A stretch of DNA of 31,459 bases from positions 1 to 31,459 of the forward strand of contig CAAEUZ010000105.1 of assembly GCA_900759385.1 (NCBI GenBank). Direction: 5' to 3'. Shown here one piece after another: positions 1-7,251 of the stretch. How positions within the stretch are numbered: position 1 is the first letter of the stretch; each line of letters begins with the position of its first letter. The stretch is from an uncultured Oscillospiraceae bacterium. Lineage in GTDB: Bacteria; Bacillota; Clostridia; Oscillospirales; Oscillospiraceae. The notes below the pieces were generated by a model. That model was not told where the DNA came from. It saw nothing but the letters and a program-made list of their open reading frames with translations, and did not search any database. The position numbers and the translations under genes are program-made.

Positions 1-3
1 AAG

Positions 4-370
4 CTTCGTATCGCTTGCTCCGACTTTTTTCAAAAGTCAGAGCGCGCTCGCTCCGCTGCTCCTCCTTTCAAAATTGAACCCACTTCGTTGGGCTTCAATT
101 TTGTTTTGTTCGGATTCATAAGCGTAAATGCTGTAAGAACACCGGCACCACGTCGTCGCGGACTTCGTATCGTTCGCGGCGGCGTTTTTTCGTTCCGAAT
201 AGACGCCGCCGTTCGCTCGTTCCGTCGCTCCTCCTTCCAAAATCGAACCCGCTGTGCTGGGCTTCAATTTTGATAAGAATCGGGTCGGCTGCCGGAAACT
301 GCGCCCACTTCCTTGCCCCTCCTCTCAAAATCGCAGCCGCGTTTGCCGGGCTGCGATTTTGCTTTTTCTG
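4..370. repeat. Three degenerate hairpin-forming repeat units
   Basis: Three related hairpins lie at 69-103, 238-272 and 326-361, each preceded by a pyrimidine-rich CTCCTCCTT-like block. The arms read CAAAATTGAA/TTCAATTTTG, CAAAATCGAA/TTCAATTTTG and CAAAATCGCAGCC/GGCTGCGATTTTG. The third copy has changed both arms in a compensatory way, so pairing seems to be conserved rather than sequence. Units one and two are also preceded by the same 10-mer CTTCGTATCG (4-13 and 163-172) and a second, unrelated short hairpin (22-38 and 178-210). The stretch contains no convincing gene. The third hairpin is followed by a T-run and could also act as a terminator. Confidence 0.75.
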
Positions 371-411
371 GGGCGGCCAGCAAATAACAGGGCGGTTTTG
401 GCGCTTTTCTC

Positions 412-442
412 TTGACAGTAAAGCGGGTTTACACCTTAATAT
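412..442 (+). promoter_or_regulatory. MerR-type promoter with 19-bp spacer and internal operator dyad
   Basis: TTGACA (412-417) and TAATAT (437-442) are separated by 19 bp, the over-long spacing typical of promoters controlled by MerR-family activators. The spacer holds a perfect dyad, GTAAA-N5-TTTAC (418-432), where a MerR dimer would sit. The start codon of the MerR-family gene follows 20 bp downstream, so the promoter is probably autoregulated. Confidence 0.8.
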
Positions 443-461
443 AGTCTTGGGAGGCAAGTCC

Positions 462-1946
462 ATGAACATAAAGGAGGTCGAGCGGCGCTCCGGGCTGCCG
501 CGGTCGGGGATACGCTATTACGAGTCCGAAGGGCTGCTCAGCCCCGTGCGGCTTGAAAACGGCTACCGCGACTACTCGCAGGCCGATCTGGATACGCTGC
601 TGAAAATAAAGCGCCTGCGCGAGCTGGGCCTGACGCTCGCCGAGATACGCGCCGTGCAGTCCGGGCAGATGCAGCTGTCCGATGCGCTGCGCTCCGCCCT
701 CGGCCGTCTGGGTGAACAGCGCGGGGATCTGGCGGGCGCGGAGGCGGAGTGCCGCGCGCTGATAGCTGCGGGCGCGGGCTGGGACGGCCTTCTCGACGAG
801 CCGGAACATGAGCCCCTGTACGTGCCGCCGCAGGCGCGGAACATAAAGTACCCCGGCGCCTCCGCTGCGAGGACGGGCATGGGCGCGTGGTTCGCCGGCA
901 GGAGCGAGCCGGGGCCGTGGCGCCGCTTCTTCGCCCGCTGGCTGGACCAGCTGCTCTATAACACCGTGGCATGCATCGTCATCGTCCTGGTTTTCCGGGT
1001 GAACCCCATGCTTGACAGGGCGCTGGACTCGCTGCTGACCTGGGCGGCCGGCGTCCTGCTCATACTGATCTGCGAACCGCTGTGCCTGCACTATTTCGGC
1101 GCCACGCCGGGCAAGGCGCTGCTGGGCATCACCGTGCGTGACGGGGAGGGCGGGCTGCTCAGCCTGCGGGACGCCTCTGAGCGCACGCGCGGCGTATTGA
1201 TCAGCGGTCTGGGCCTCAAAATACCTGTCGTGCAGCTGATAACGCTGATCCTCGCCTACCGGCGCTGCATTAAGGACATCGACCAGCCGTGGGACCGTGA
1301 CTACGGACGCTGGATGCCCGTCTGCACCGCGCGCAGCCACGTGGTCAGTGCGCCGGCAGTCGCTGGCTATGTCGCCGCGGCGCTTCTTGTCATCACCGTG
1401 ACCGTCATGGCGGGGGATATGCCGCCCAACCGCGGCGTGCGCAGTGCGGCAGAGTTCGCCGAGAACTATAACGCGGCGGCGGACTACCTGAATATGAACG
1501 GGTACGAGCGGATGACGGACAGGGGTCTGGTTGAGGATGTGCCGGCGAACGCGGTAGTCATGGACGTTTATGACGGCGGCACGAAGCCGGAGTTCACCCT
1601 CACGGAGGAAGGCGGCGTGCTCACGCGGGTGGAGTTCACGGCGGAGCGGAATCCGGACGGCGGGACTGTGGATAACTACCGCGACTATATGGAACTCGCC
1701 GTGATGGCCTATGTCTGGGGCCGTCCCGGCGCGGGCAGCCTGAATTTCCTGGCCAGGCAGAACATGCTGGCAGAGCTCAGCGCCCACAACTTCGAGCCCT
1801 TCGAGTGCGAATGGGCGGGGGTGCGCGTGACGTGCGAAGTGGAGCACAGCGGGTATCTGGCGACCCCGTTCGGGCTCTACGCCCTGGAGGGCGAAGAGCA
1901 GGATTTTTCGCTGCATTTTGTGATGGAGCCCGTACAGGGGCAGTAA
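462..1946 (+). CDS. MerR-family regulator fused to an RDD membrane domain
   Basis: The 494-aa protein starts at the ATG with GGGAGG eight bases upstream; the frame is open further upstream, but that part contains the promoter. Residues 1-70 are a MerR winged helix (IKEVERRSGLP, IRYYESEGLL, GYRDYS) and 70-105 a likely dimerisation coil. Residues about 150-285 are an RDD domain, with RRFFARWLDQLLY, GATPGKALLGITVRD and KDIDQPWDRDYGRW, and membrane segments near 165-180, 190-212 and 244-266. A further membrane helix (297-316) is followed by a roughly 175-residue domain, probably extracytoplasmic, that I do not recognise. Joining a DNA-binding domain to an integral membrane module suggests a one-component membrane-bound sensor-regulator. 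The inducer is unknown. It is monocistronic with a strong terminator after it. Confidence 0.85.
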   Translation: MNIKEVERRSGLPRSGIRYYESEGLLSPVRLENGYRDYSQADLDTLLKIKRLRELGLTLAEIRAVQSGQMQLSDALRSALGRLGEQRGDLAGAEAECRALIAAGAGWDGLLDEPEHEPLYVPPQARNIKYPGASAARTGMGAWFAGRSEPGPWRRFFARWLDQLLYNTVACIVIVLVFRVNPMLDRALDSLLTWAAGVLLILICEPLCLHYFGATPGKALLGITVRDGEGGLLSLRDASERTRGVLISGLGLKIPVVQLITLILAYRRCIKDIDQPWDRDYGRWMPVCTARSHVVSAPAVAGYVAAALLVITVTVMAGDMPPNRGVRSAAEFAENYNAAADYLNMNGYERMTDRGLVEDVPANAVVMDVYDGGTKPEFTLTEEGGVLTRVEFTAERNPDGGTVDNYRDYMELAVMAYVWGRPGAGSLNFLARQNMLAELSAHNFEPFECEWAGVRVTCEVEHSGYLATPFGLYALEGEEQDFSLHFVMEPVQGQ

Positions 1947-1980
1947 ATCCGCCGCGGCGGTGCTGCGTGAACAACGTGCA

Positions 1981-2018
1981 GCACCCATGCGCAGCACAGC
2001 TGCGCATGGGTGCTTTTT
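1981..2018 (+). terminator. Rho-independent terminator
   Basis: A perfect 15-bp stem (1981-1995 with 1999-2013) and a 3-nt loop are followed by TTTTT. It ends the MerR-RDD transcript. A second, overlapping stem (GGTGCTGC/GCAGCACC, about 1959-1985) lies just before it and could compete for pairing. Confidence 0.85.
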
Positions 2019-2075
2019 GCGTTTATTCTCGTGCCCGGTCAGGGCGCCTGCCGGAGGCTGTGTACGGGGATTGCC

Positions 2076-3608
2076 TCACTCCGTGCCGGTGAGCGTGCGC
2101 AGGAAGCCTTCATCCCACGTATAACGCTCCAGCGCATCGGCGCCTACGTTGAAATAGTTGAACCAGTAATCCGCCCTGCCGCGGTCGCTGGTGGCGTCAA
2201 AATAGCGCCACTGGCCGTCCACAAAGGCTATGTTCCACATGTGATACTCGCTGCCCATGCTGCCGGAGACGTTGTAGCAGGTGATGCCGGCCTGCTCAAA
2301 GAGGGCCTGCAGGGCCTGGGCGTAGCCGCCGCAGATGGCGAGACCGTCGTGCAGCGCGCCGTAAGCTGTCTGGGAGTCATAGGGCATGTTGGTGCGGTCG
2401 GAGTAGTAACGCTGGTCGTACACCACGGTCTCGGTGAGCCAGGTGTACAGGGCCTCGGCTTTTTCCGTCTCGCTCATGCCGTCGTTGATGAGCTCGGCCG
2501 CTATGTCCGCGGCGAGGCGGTCTATCTCCTCCAGGCGGCCGGTGGCCTCGTCCAGGGTCATACCGTTCATGGCCGTGCAGGTGATCCCGGTGCCGTCCTC
2601 GCTCAGCTGGCACAGCACATAGCCGCCGCCCAGCTGCTGGAGGGCGCGGTTCATGTCATCCACGGTGAGGGAGGGGTCCGTTATGCGTATCTGCACGTCG
2701 GAAGCGAGGTTGTCGCGCGCGACGGATATCAGCTCGCTCAGGGAAGACACCTCCTGGCCCTCAAAGCCCGCCGGGTAGCCCGCGCGGTAGGGCATGTAGG
2801 AGATGGTGCAGGTGAGGGTGCCGCAGCCCAGCTCCGTTTTCATGTCGTAGGCGTACTTGTACTCGGGGTGCTCGGAGAGCAGGGCGTTGTAGAGATTTAT
2901 CACGTCAATCTCCAGAGACTGCGAGCCGGAGAGCTCACTGACGTCAAAAAGCGGCGGCTGTTCAACGGCGTCTATGGCGTCGGAAAGAGCCTGCTTTATC
3001 TCGTCCAGATCCGACACGGCGACAGTCTGGCGCTCGGAGTCCATCCCCTCCACGCGCAGCAGCATGGTCACGGCCTCCGCCACGGTGATGGTGTCCTCGG
3101 GGACGAGCATGCCCTCGGCCTTGCCGTCCATCAGGCCCACACCGACGCACCAGGTCATGGCGTCGCGCGCCCAGGCCTCAACCTGGCCGGCGTCCGTGAA
3201 CCCGGAGAGGGAGTATTCGCTCACGTCCGGCTTTCCGGCGCCGCGGTAGAGCATCAACGCAAATTCCTGCCTCTCCACGGCGCGGTCGGTGTCATATACG
3301 TCCTCGGCAACGCCGTCCACGTAGCCGGTCCTGTATGCCCAGGAGACCGCGTCGTCATAGGCCTCGGGCACATCGCTGAAAGGCGCGTCCTCCGAGACTG
3401 CGGGACGGCCTTCGGCCTCGTATATCAGCTGGGCGGCCTGCCCGCGGGAGACCTCCGCATGGGGCGAATCAAGGAAGACAGGGCTGAACTCCTTCTCCAC
3501 GGCCCAGTCCTCGGCCTGGGACGCCCAGTCCGGCCAGTCTGCGGCGGCGTAGGCCGACACGGTCAGGAGCGCCGCGCACAGCGCCGCGGCGGCAAGCTTT
3601 TTAAACAT
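2076..3608 (-). CDS. Secreted SLH-domain protein with transglutaminase-like domain
   Basis: The 510-aa protein starts at the ATG at 3608, which has GGAGG eight bases upstream; an in-frame TTG five codons earlier overlaps that site. Residues 1-22 are a signal peptide (basic MFKK, Ala/Leu core, SAYAA). Three S-layer-homology repeats follow to about residue 200 (SRGQAAQLIYEAEG, PFSDVPEAYDDAVSWAY, FTDAGQVEAWARDAMTW), which normally bind cell-wall polymers. The C-terminal half ends in a transglutaminase-like cysteine protease fold with the triad C426 (AICGGYA), H456 (YHMWN) and D471 (YFDATSD). The protein is probably cell-wall anchored and acts on peptide or peptidoglycan-associated amide bonds; the substrate is not evident. 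It is divergent from a TetR gene with a shared operator, so it may be the regulated target. Confidence 0.88.
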   Translation of the reverse strand: MFKKLAAAALCAALLTVSAYAAADWPDWASQAEDWAVEKEFSPVFLDSPHAEVSRGQAAQLIYEAEGRPAVSEDAPFSDVPEAYDDAVSWAYRTGYVDGVAEDVYDTDRAVERQEFALMLYRGAGKPDVSEYSLSGFTDAGQVEAWARDAMTWCVGVGLMDGKAEGMLVPEDTITVAEAVTMLLRVEGMDSERQTVAVSDLDEIKQALSDAIDAVEQPPLFDVSELSGSQSLEIDVINLYNALLSEHPEYKYAYDMKTELGCGTLTCTISYMPYRAGYPAGFEGQEVSSLSELISVARDNLASDVQIRITDPSLTVDDMNRALQQLGGGYVLCQLSEDGTGITCTAMNGMTLDEATGRLEEIDRLAADIAAELINDGMSETEKAEALYTWLTETVVYDQRYYSDRTNMPYDSQTAYGALHDGLAICGGYAQALQALFEQAGITCYNVSGSMGSEYHMWNIAFVDGQWRYFDATSDRGRADYWFNYFNVGADALERYTWDEGFLRTLTGTE

Positions 3609-3626
3609 CACAAATTCCTCCAATGC

Positions 3627-3650
3627 AAAACAAACCGAAAGGTTTGTTTT
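3627..3650. promoter_or_regulatory. Palindromic operator between the SLH and TetR genes
   Basis: AAAACAAACC-GAAA-GGTTTGTTTT is a perfect 10-bp inverted repeat with a 4-base centre. On the minus strand it lies just after a promoter TTGACC-N17-TAGTAT (about 3648-3676) and just before the ribosome binding site of the SLH-transglutaminase gene. A regulator bound here would block that gene. The neighbouring TetR protein is the natural candidate. Confidence 0.7.
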
Positions 3651-3686
3651 ATACTACAACAAACGGACTGCCCGGTCAAGAATATT

Positions 3687-3715
3687 TTGCGGCCGGGAAA
3701 AAACTCTGCTATACT
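3687..3715 (+). promoter_or_regulatory. Promoter of the TetR gene
   Basis: TTGCGG, a 17-bp spacer and TATACT precede the regulator gene. The likely transcription start falls at about 3721. The upstream ATG at 3722 would then be leaderless, which favours the TTG start at 3737, preceded by GGGGGGTGG. Confidence 0.55.
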
Positions 3716-3736
3716 TTAGACATGGGGGGTGGTCTG

Positions 3737-4321
3737 TTGAAGCAGACAGAAAAAAACCGCCGCAGCAGGGAGTATATAATCGAGCGGGCCTGTGAGGAAT
3801 TCTCCGCGCACGGGTATTCGGGCGGGAGCCTGAACCGCATCTGTGCCGGCGGCGGCATATCCAAGGGGCTGCTGTATCACTATTACTCGGGCCGGAACGA
3901 GCTCTACCTGGCCTGTGTGGAGCGCATGTTCAGAGAGATGACGGACTTCCTGCGGGAGCGGCTCGACCTGGAGAGCGTAACGGTCGGGGAGTATTTCTCC
4001 CTGCGCATGGAGTTTTTCAGGCTCCATCCTCAGTACCGCGGCCTGTTCTGCGACGTGCTGGTATATCCTCAGGCCGTTCTCGCAGAGCAAACGGAACAGA
4101 TGCGGCAGGAATTTGACAGCCTGAACAATGCGGCCCTGAGCTCGGTGCTGAGCCGGGAGCGGCTGGCGCCGGGGCTCACGCTCGACACGGCGCTGGTGCA
4201 GTTTAGTGCCTTTGTGAATTTCCTCGGCATATATATGCGCGAGGACTCCGCACAGGATGCCGAGGCAGAGGCGGAGGCCCTGCTGCATACCATGCTCTAC
4301 GGCATCCTCGCTCGGGACTGA
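3737..4321 (+). CDS. TetR-family transcriptional regulator
   Basis: The protein is 194 aa from the TTG at 3737, chosen because a purine-rich GGGGGGTGG lies four bases upstream; the ATG at 3722 is an alternative. The N-terminus has a TetR DNA-binding domain: ILERACEEFSAHGYSGGSLNRIC-like helices 1-2 (here IIERACEEFSAHGYSG), then GISKGLLYHYYSGRNELYLAC, where LYHYY is the recognition helix. The remaining helical ligand-binding domain is not diagnostic. The gene is divergent from the SLH-transglutaminase gene, with a 24-bp palindrome between them that is its probable operator. The inducer is unknown. Confidence 0.87.
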   Translation: MKQTEKNRRSREYIIERACEEFSAHGYSGGSLNRICAGGGISKGLLYHYYSGRNELYLACVERMFREMTDFLRERLDLESVTVGEYFSLRMEFFRLHPQYRGLFCDVLVYPQAVLAEQTEQMRQEFDSLNNAALSSVLSRERLAPGLTLDTALVQFSAFVNFLGIYMREDSAQDAEAEAEALLHTMLYGILARD

Positions 4322-4331
4322 GAGAAAAATA

Positions 4332-4362
4332 CGCCGGCCTTTGCGGCCGGCGCTTTTGTTTT
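4332..4362 (+). terminator. Terminator after the TetR gene
   Basis: CGCCGGCC (4332-4339) pairs with GGCCGGCG (4345-4352), followed by CTTTTGTTTT. An A-rich run on the other side lets it also serve the convergent membrane-protein gene ending at 4362. Confidence 0.8.
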
Positions 4363-4640
4363 CAGAGCATGTCCGCCGCTATGAGCCCCAGTATGGCGAC
4401 GGCCAGAACGGCGTAGAGGGTTTCCACCACCAGCAGCACCTGCATCCAGCGGTTCTTCACGCCGGAGCGGTAGGCCAGGGCGGTAAAGACGCCGGAGAGG
4501 AGCATGATGGCGGTGCAGGAGTATATCATGATCTCGGCCACGGGGCTCTCCAGCGCCCACTCCCAGCGGCGCAGGAAGAGGAGGACAAAGGGCGGCAGCA
4601 GCAAGATGGTGCTTACCGCGGTGCAGAGCTTGTTTTTCAT
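4362..4640 (-). CDS. Small membrane protein of the ABC operon
   Basis: This 92-aa protein has three hydrophobic stretches: a leader-like helix at 5-23, one near 33-55 (MIYSCTAIMLLSGVFTALAY) and one near 68-90 (VLLVVETLYAVLAVAILGLIAA). It begins three bases after the stop of the upstream permease gene and is the last gene of the ABC transporter operon. I do not recognise the family. Its position suggests an accessory membrane subunit or a co-transcribed passenger. Confidence 0.65.
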   Translation of the reverse strand: MKNKLCTAVSTILLLPPFVLLFLRRWEWALESPVAEIMIYSCTAIMLLSGVFTALAYRSGVKNRWMQVLLVVETLYAVLAVAILGLIAADML

Positions 4641-4643
4641 CGG

Positions 4644-5414
4644 TTATCTCCTTTCACTTCGGCCGAAGCCCTTCGCGGCAATGGCGAGGCAGGCCAGGGT
4701 TATTATCGCGGCGGCCGGCAGCCAGGGCAGGTATGCGACCTGGGTCTCGTACATGCCCTCGGCCGCGCGGCCGTACTCCACCATCAGCAGATAGAAGGGG
4801 TAGCTCATGGGATAAAAAGCCCAGAGGCGGGTGTTGATCATCAGCACGCTGGGCACAACGCTAGCCAGGCCTATGCCGACGGAGAAGATCGTCGTGTCCA
4901 CAACGGCCGCCAGCAGCCAGAACACCGCGGCCATGGGTATGGCGGCGAGGTAGAGCCTGGCGGCAAAACCGGCCGCATAGAGCGGATCCAGCAAAAAATC
5001 ATGGCCGGTCGAGGCGGTGGCGGCGGCCGCGGCCAGACAGTAACCGGCCAGGCACATCACGAACTGGGCCGCGCCCAGCGTGAGTACGGCGAGGAACTTG
5101 GCCAGGCAGAGCGCAACGGGATTTACGGGCAGGCTCAGCATCTTGCTGAGGCCGCCGTGCGACTTCTCCAGCTGCATGACCAGCACACAGCAGATCACCA
5201 GGCTGGCCGGTATCATGAACCAGGTCATGCCCATGAAGCCCTGGATGAAGAAGCTGTTCTCCGGGGTGATGTCCACGGCGGTGGTGTCGAAGCTCATGCG
5301 GACGTTTACCGCGCAGGTCAGCCACATGACGGCGACGGGCGCCGCCAGTATGAGCAGGATCTTGCTGCGGCGCAGCTTGCGCAGCTCGCATAAATAGAGG
5401 CCGGAAAAGCTCAC
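4644..5414 (-). CDS. ABC-2 type permease (lantibiotic-immunity type)
   Basis: The protein is 256 aa from a GTG start whose GTGA overlaps the TGA of the preceding permease gene; AGGGAGGTGG lies just upstream. It has the typical ABC-2 layout: a short cytoplasmic start (LYLCELRKLRRSKI), a first membrane helix, a large outer loop (residues about 45-65), then five more helices (SLVICCVLVMQLEKSHGG, FLAVLTLGAAQFVMCLAG and so on). The LxxELxKLxRS start and size of about 250 aa match the EpiG/MutG/SpaG group of self-protection permeases. It would pair with the other permease and the ATPase upstream. No bacteriocin synthesis genes are nearby, so resistance to an external antimicrobial is more likely than producer immunity. 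Confidence 0.75.
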   Translation of the reverse strand: MSFSGLYLCELRKLRRSKILLILAAPVAVMWLTCAVNVRMSFDTTAVDITPENSFFIQGFMGMTWFMIPASLVICCVLVMQLEKSHGGLSKMLSLPVNPVALCLAKFLAVLTLGAAQFVMCLAGYCLAAAAATASTGHDFLLDPLYAAGFAARLYLAAIPMAAVFWLLAAVVDTTIFSVGIGLASVVPSVLMINTRLWAFYPMSYPFYLLMVEYGRAAEGMYETQVAYLPWLPAAAIITLACLAIAAKGFGRSERR

Positions 5415-6118
5415 GCGAACCACCTCCCTGCCCTGCCGAGCGCGGGGCCGAGTATGAACAGCACGGCACTCTCCAATACGCACACACCGGCAAACAGGAG
5501 CGCATCGCCGCCGGGGGTCTGGTATGGGGAGGCAAAGGGCAGTATGCGCACCAGCGCGTTGTCCTGCGGGAAGACGCTCAGCGTGAAAACCAGCGTGAGC
5601 CCTATGCCCAGGGAGACCCAGACGCTGCTGCACAGCGACGCGACAATAAGCGCCGTCAGCAGCGTGGGCAGCGCGACAGCCAGCTCGAAGGCCCAGAGCC
5701 CGCACAGCGCGGCCGCGTCCGGGGGTGAGCCGAACCAGGCCGCCGCGCAGACGGCCAGGGCCGAGGCCTCCGCGGCGAGCATCAGCGCCAGCGCAAGGGC
5801 GAGCGCGGCGGCCTTGCCGGTAAAAACCGCCCCGGGCCTGAGCGGCAGGACCTCCATCTTTTCAAGGGCGGCGTTGGCGTGCTCGGAGTTGTACATCAGG
5901 CAGGCCGCGCACAGCAGGGCGAGGACGTTCAGCATGCTCATCAGCTGCCAGTTCGCGGACAGCAGGATGTCCAGCGCGGCGCCGTCCTGCGCGAGATAAA
6001 TCTCGCCGCGCGCGGCCATGTTGACCGCTGCGGCCGCAGACGCGAGCGCCGCCGCGCCAAGCAGCGCGGGCATGACGCCCGTGCGCCGCAGCTTCTTCAG
6101 CTCGATCGTCAGCATCAT
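5411..6118 (-). CDS. ABC-2 type permease (first of two)
   Basis: The 235-aa membrane protein overlaps the upstream ATPase gene by ATGA and the downstream permease by GTGA, which indicates translational coupling. It starts with a positively charged segment (MMLTIELKKLRRTG), then about six hydrophobic helices very rich in Ala and Leu. A second possible start lies one codon later. Together with the following permease it would form the heterodimeric membrane part of a drug or peptide exporter of the BcrAB/LanFEG class. Substrate cannot be deduced. Confidence 0.75.
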   Translation of the reverse strand: MMLTIELKKLRRTGVMPALLGAAALASAAAAVNMAARGEIYLAQDGAALDILLSANWQLMSMLNVLALLCAACLMYNSEHANAALEKMEVLPLRPGAVFTGKAAALALALALMLAAEASALAVCAAAWFGSPPDAAALCGLWAFELAVALPTLLTALIVASLCSSVWVSLGIGLTLVFTLSVFPQDNALVRILPFASPYQTPGGDALLFAGVCVLESAVLFILGPALGRAGRWFA

Positions 6119-6933
6119 GCGCGGCCACCCCGCTCCTTCAGGCGCCCGCCGCGGGCGGGACGCGCTCCGCCGGGGACGGAGGGGGGCTCACGACGGTGCC
6201 GGTTGTCGTCGTCGATGATGGCGAGGAACATCTCCTCCAGGTCGTCCGCGGGCAAACCGGCCGCCCGCGCGCTCGCGCGCAGGTCGTCAAGCGGGCCCTC
6301 GTACAGCAGGCGTCCGGCGTTGACTATGCCCACGTCGTCGGCCATGAGCTCCACTTCGCTCAGCAGGTGGGAGGAGACCAGCACCGTGCTGCCGCAGCGC
6401 TCCGGCAGCGAGCGGATGAGCGAGCGGATCTCGTGTATGCCCACGGGGTCCAGGCCGTTGGTGGGCTCGTCGAGCAGCAGCACCGGCGGCTCGCCCAGCA
6501 GGGCCCCGGCCAGGCCGAGGCGCTGCTTCATGCCCAGGGAGTACTTCCCGGCCCGGCGTCCGGCGAACTGGCTCAGCCCCACCGTCTCCAGCGCGGCGGC
6601 GACAGAGCTCTTCGGCAGGCCGAGGATGCGCCGGAGGATGTCCAGGTTTTCCTCGCCGGTGAGATTGGCGTAAAAGGCCGGCTGCTCGATAAACGAGCCG
6701 ACGGAGCGGAGTATTTTCATCCTGTCGTCCGGATATGTGAGGCCGTTTATGCGCACGGCGCCGGAGCTGGGCTTTACCAGGCCGAGCATCATCTTCATGG
6801 TGGTGCTCTTGCCCGCCCCGTTGGGGCCGAGAAAACCGTATACGCTGCCCTGGCGCACGTGCATCTCCAGGCCGGAGACCGCCGTGAAGCCGCCGTAGCG
6901 CTTGGTGAGGTCGTGTGTTTCGATAGCGTACAT
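6115..6933 (-). CDS. ABC transporter ATP-binding protein (BcrA/LanF type)
   Basis: The 272-aa ATPase starts at ATG with AAAGGAG upstream. It shows Walker A GPNGAGKS (36-43), signature YSLGMKQ (131-137), Walker B VLLLDEP (151-157) with the D-loop NGLD, and the switch histidine in VSSHL (about 187-191). The YSLGMKQR signature is typical of the bacitracin/lantibiotic self-protection subfamily. The C-terminus is an unusual basic Arg/Gly/Pro-rich tail of about 30 residues. It is the first gene of a tightly coupled operon with two permeases and a small membrane protein. Upstream direct repeats may bind a response regulator, but no two-component genes are in the window. Confidence 0.9.
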   Translation of the reverse strand: MYAIETHDLTKRYGGFTAVSGLEMHVRQGSVYGFLGPNGAGKSTTMKMMLGLVKPSSGAVRINGLTYPDDRMKILRSVGSFIEQPAFYANLTGEENLDILRRILGLPKSSVAAALETVGLSQFAGRRAGKYSLGMKQRLGLAGALLGEPPVLLLDEPTNGLDPVGIHEIRSLIRSLPERCGSTVLVSSHLLSEVELMADDVGIVNAGRLLYEGPLDDLRASARAAGLPADDLEEMFLAIIDDDNRHRREPPSVPGGARPARGGRLKERGGRA

Positions 6934-7001
6934 GCCGAAAACTCCTTTGCTGAATGTGACCCAAGCATAACACGCCTTCCTTGCGCAGACATTTTCGCAA
7001 G

Positions 7002-7024
7002 CTTACGATTGCCTTACAAATTGC
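7002..7024. promoter_or_regulatory. Tandem direct repeats upstream of the ABC operon
   Basis: CTTACGATTGC (7002-7012) is followed directly by CTTACAAATTGC (7013-7024). Contiguous direct repeats at about one helical turn resemble binding sites of OmpR-type response regulators. They lie about 70 bp upstream of the ATPase start, on its promoter side. Confidence 0.4.
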
Positions 7025-7089
7025 AGGGGTTTATCCGGACTTAACGCAGGCTTTACCGCTTCCGGGTGGAAAGGCCGCGCCCACGGTGG

Positions 7090-7095
7090 TATACT
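7090..7095 (+). promoter_or_regulatory. -10 element of the leader ORF / Cys-rich gene transcript
   Basis: TATACT lies 33 bp before the leader ORF. A weak -35 (TGGAAA) sits 17 bp upstream. Confidence 0.45.
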
Positions 7096-7127
7096 TTAGT
7101 CAGATAAATCGCCGCGGAGACAGTGAT

Positions 7128-7217
7128 ATGAAGCCTGACCTGACAATCAAGAAGAACGCAATGCTCCGAACCCGCCGTCCGTACGGGCAGAGCCGGCCTG
7201 CGCCCTCGCGCGCTTGA
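7128..7217 (+). CDS. 29-codon leader ORF ending inside a terminator
   Basis: The ORF starts at ATG with GGAGA seven bases upstream and has 29 codons. Its stop (7215-7217) falls in the loop of the terminator hairpin 7189-7227. The product is basic and hydrophilic, with a run RTRRPYGQSRPAPSR: six Arg and four Pro codons in total, most of them clustered in the second half. This geometry (good ribosome site, rare-residue cluster, stop in a terminator, gene beyond) is what a translation-controlled attenuator looks like. A plain short gene with its own terminator is equally possible. Confidence 0.45.
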   Translation: MKPDLTIKKNAMLRTRRPYGQSRPAPSRA

Positions 7218-7232
7218 AGCCGGCTCTTTTTT
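7189..7232 (+). terminator. Terminator or attenuator before the Cys-rich gene
   Basis: AGAGCCGGC (7189-7197) pairs with GCCGGCTCT (7219-7227), followed by TTTTTT. The 21-nt loop contains the stop codon of the leader ORF, so a ribosome finishing the ORF would cover the left arm. Confidence 0.7.
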
Positions 7233-7251
7233 AATTCTCACAAAGGGGTGT

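Noticed and set aside
429..1997. Long minus-strand open frame over the MerR-RDD gene
   Set aside because: It is a GC-rich shadow: low-complexity His/Arg/Ala translation, no ribosome site, and the plus-strand frame has clear domains.
2010..3719. Long plus-strand open frame over the SLH-transglutaminase gene
   Set aside because: Shadow frame; the opposite strand has a signal peptide, SLH repeats and an intact catalytic triad.
4362..6933. Lantibiotic biosynthesis cluster
   Set aside because: Only the transporter genes are present; no precursor peptide, modification enzymes or protease was found in either direction.
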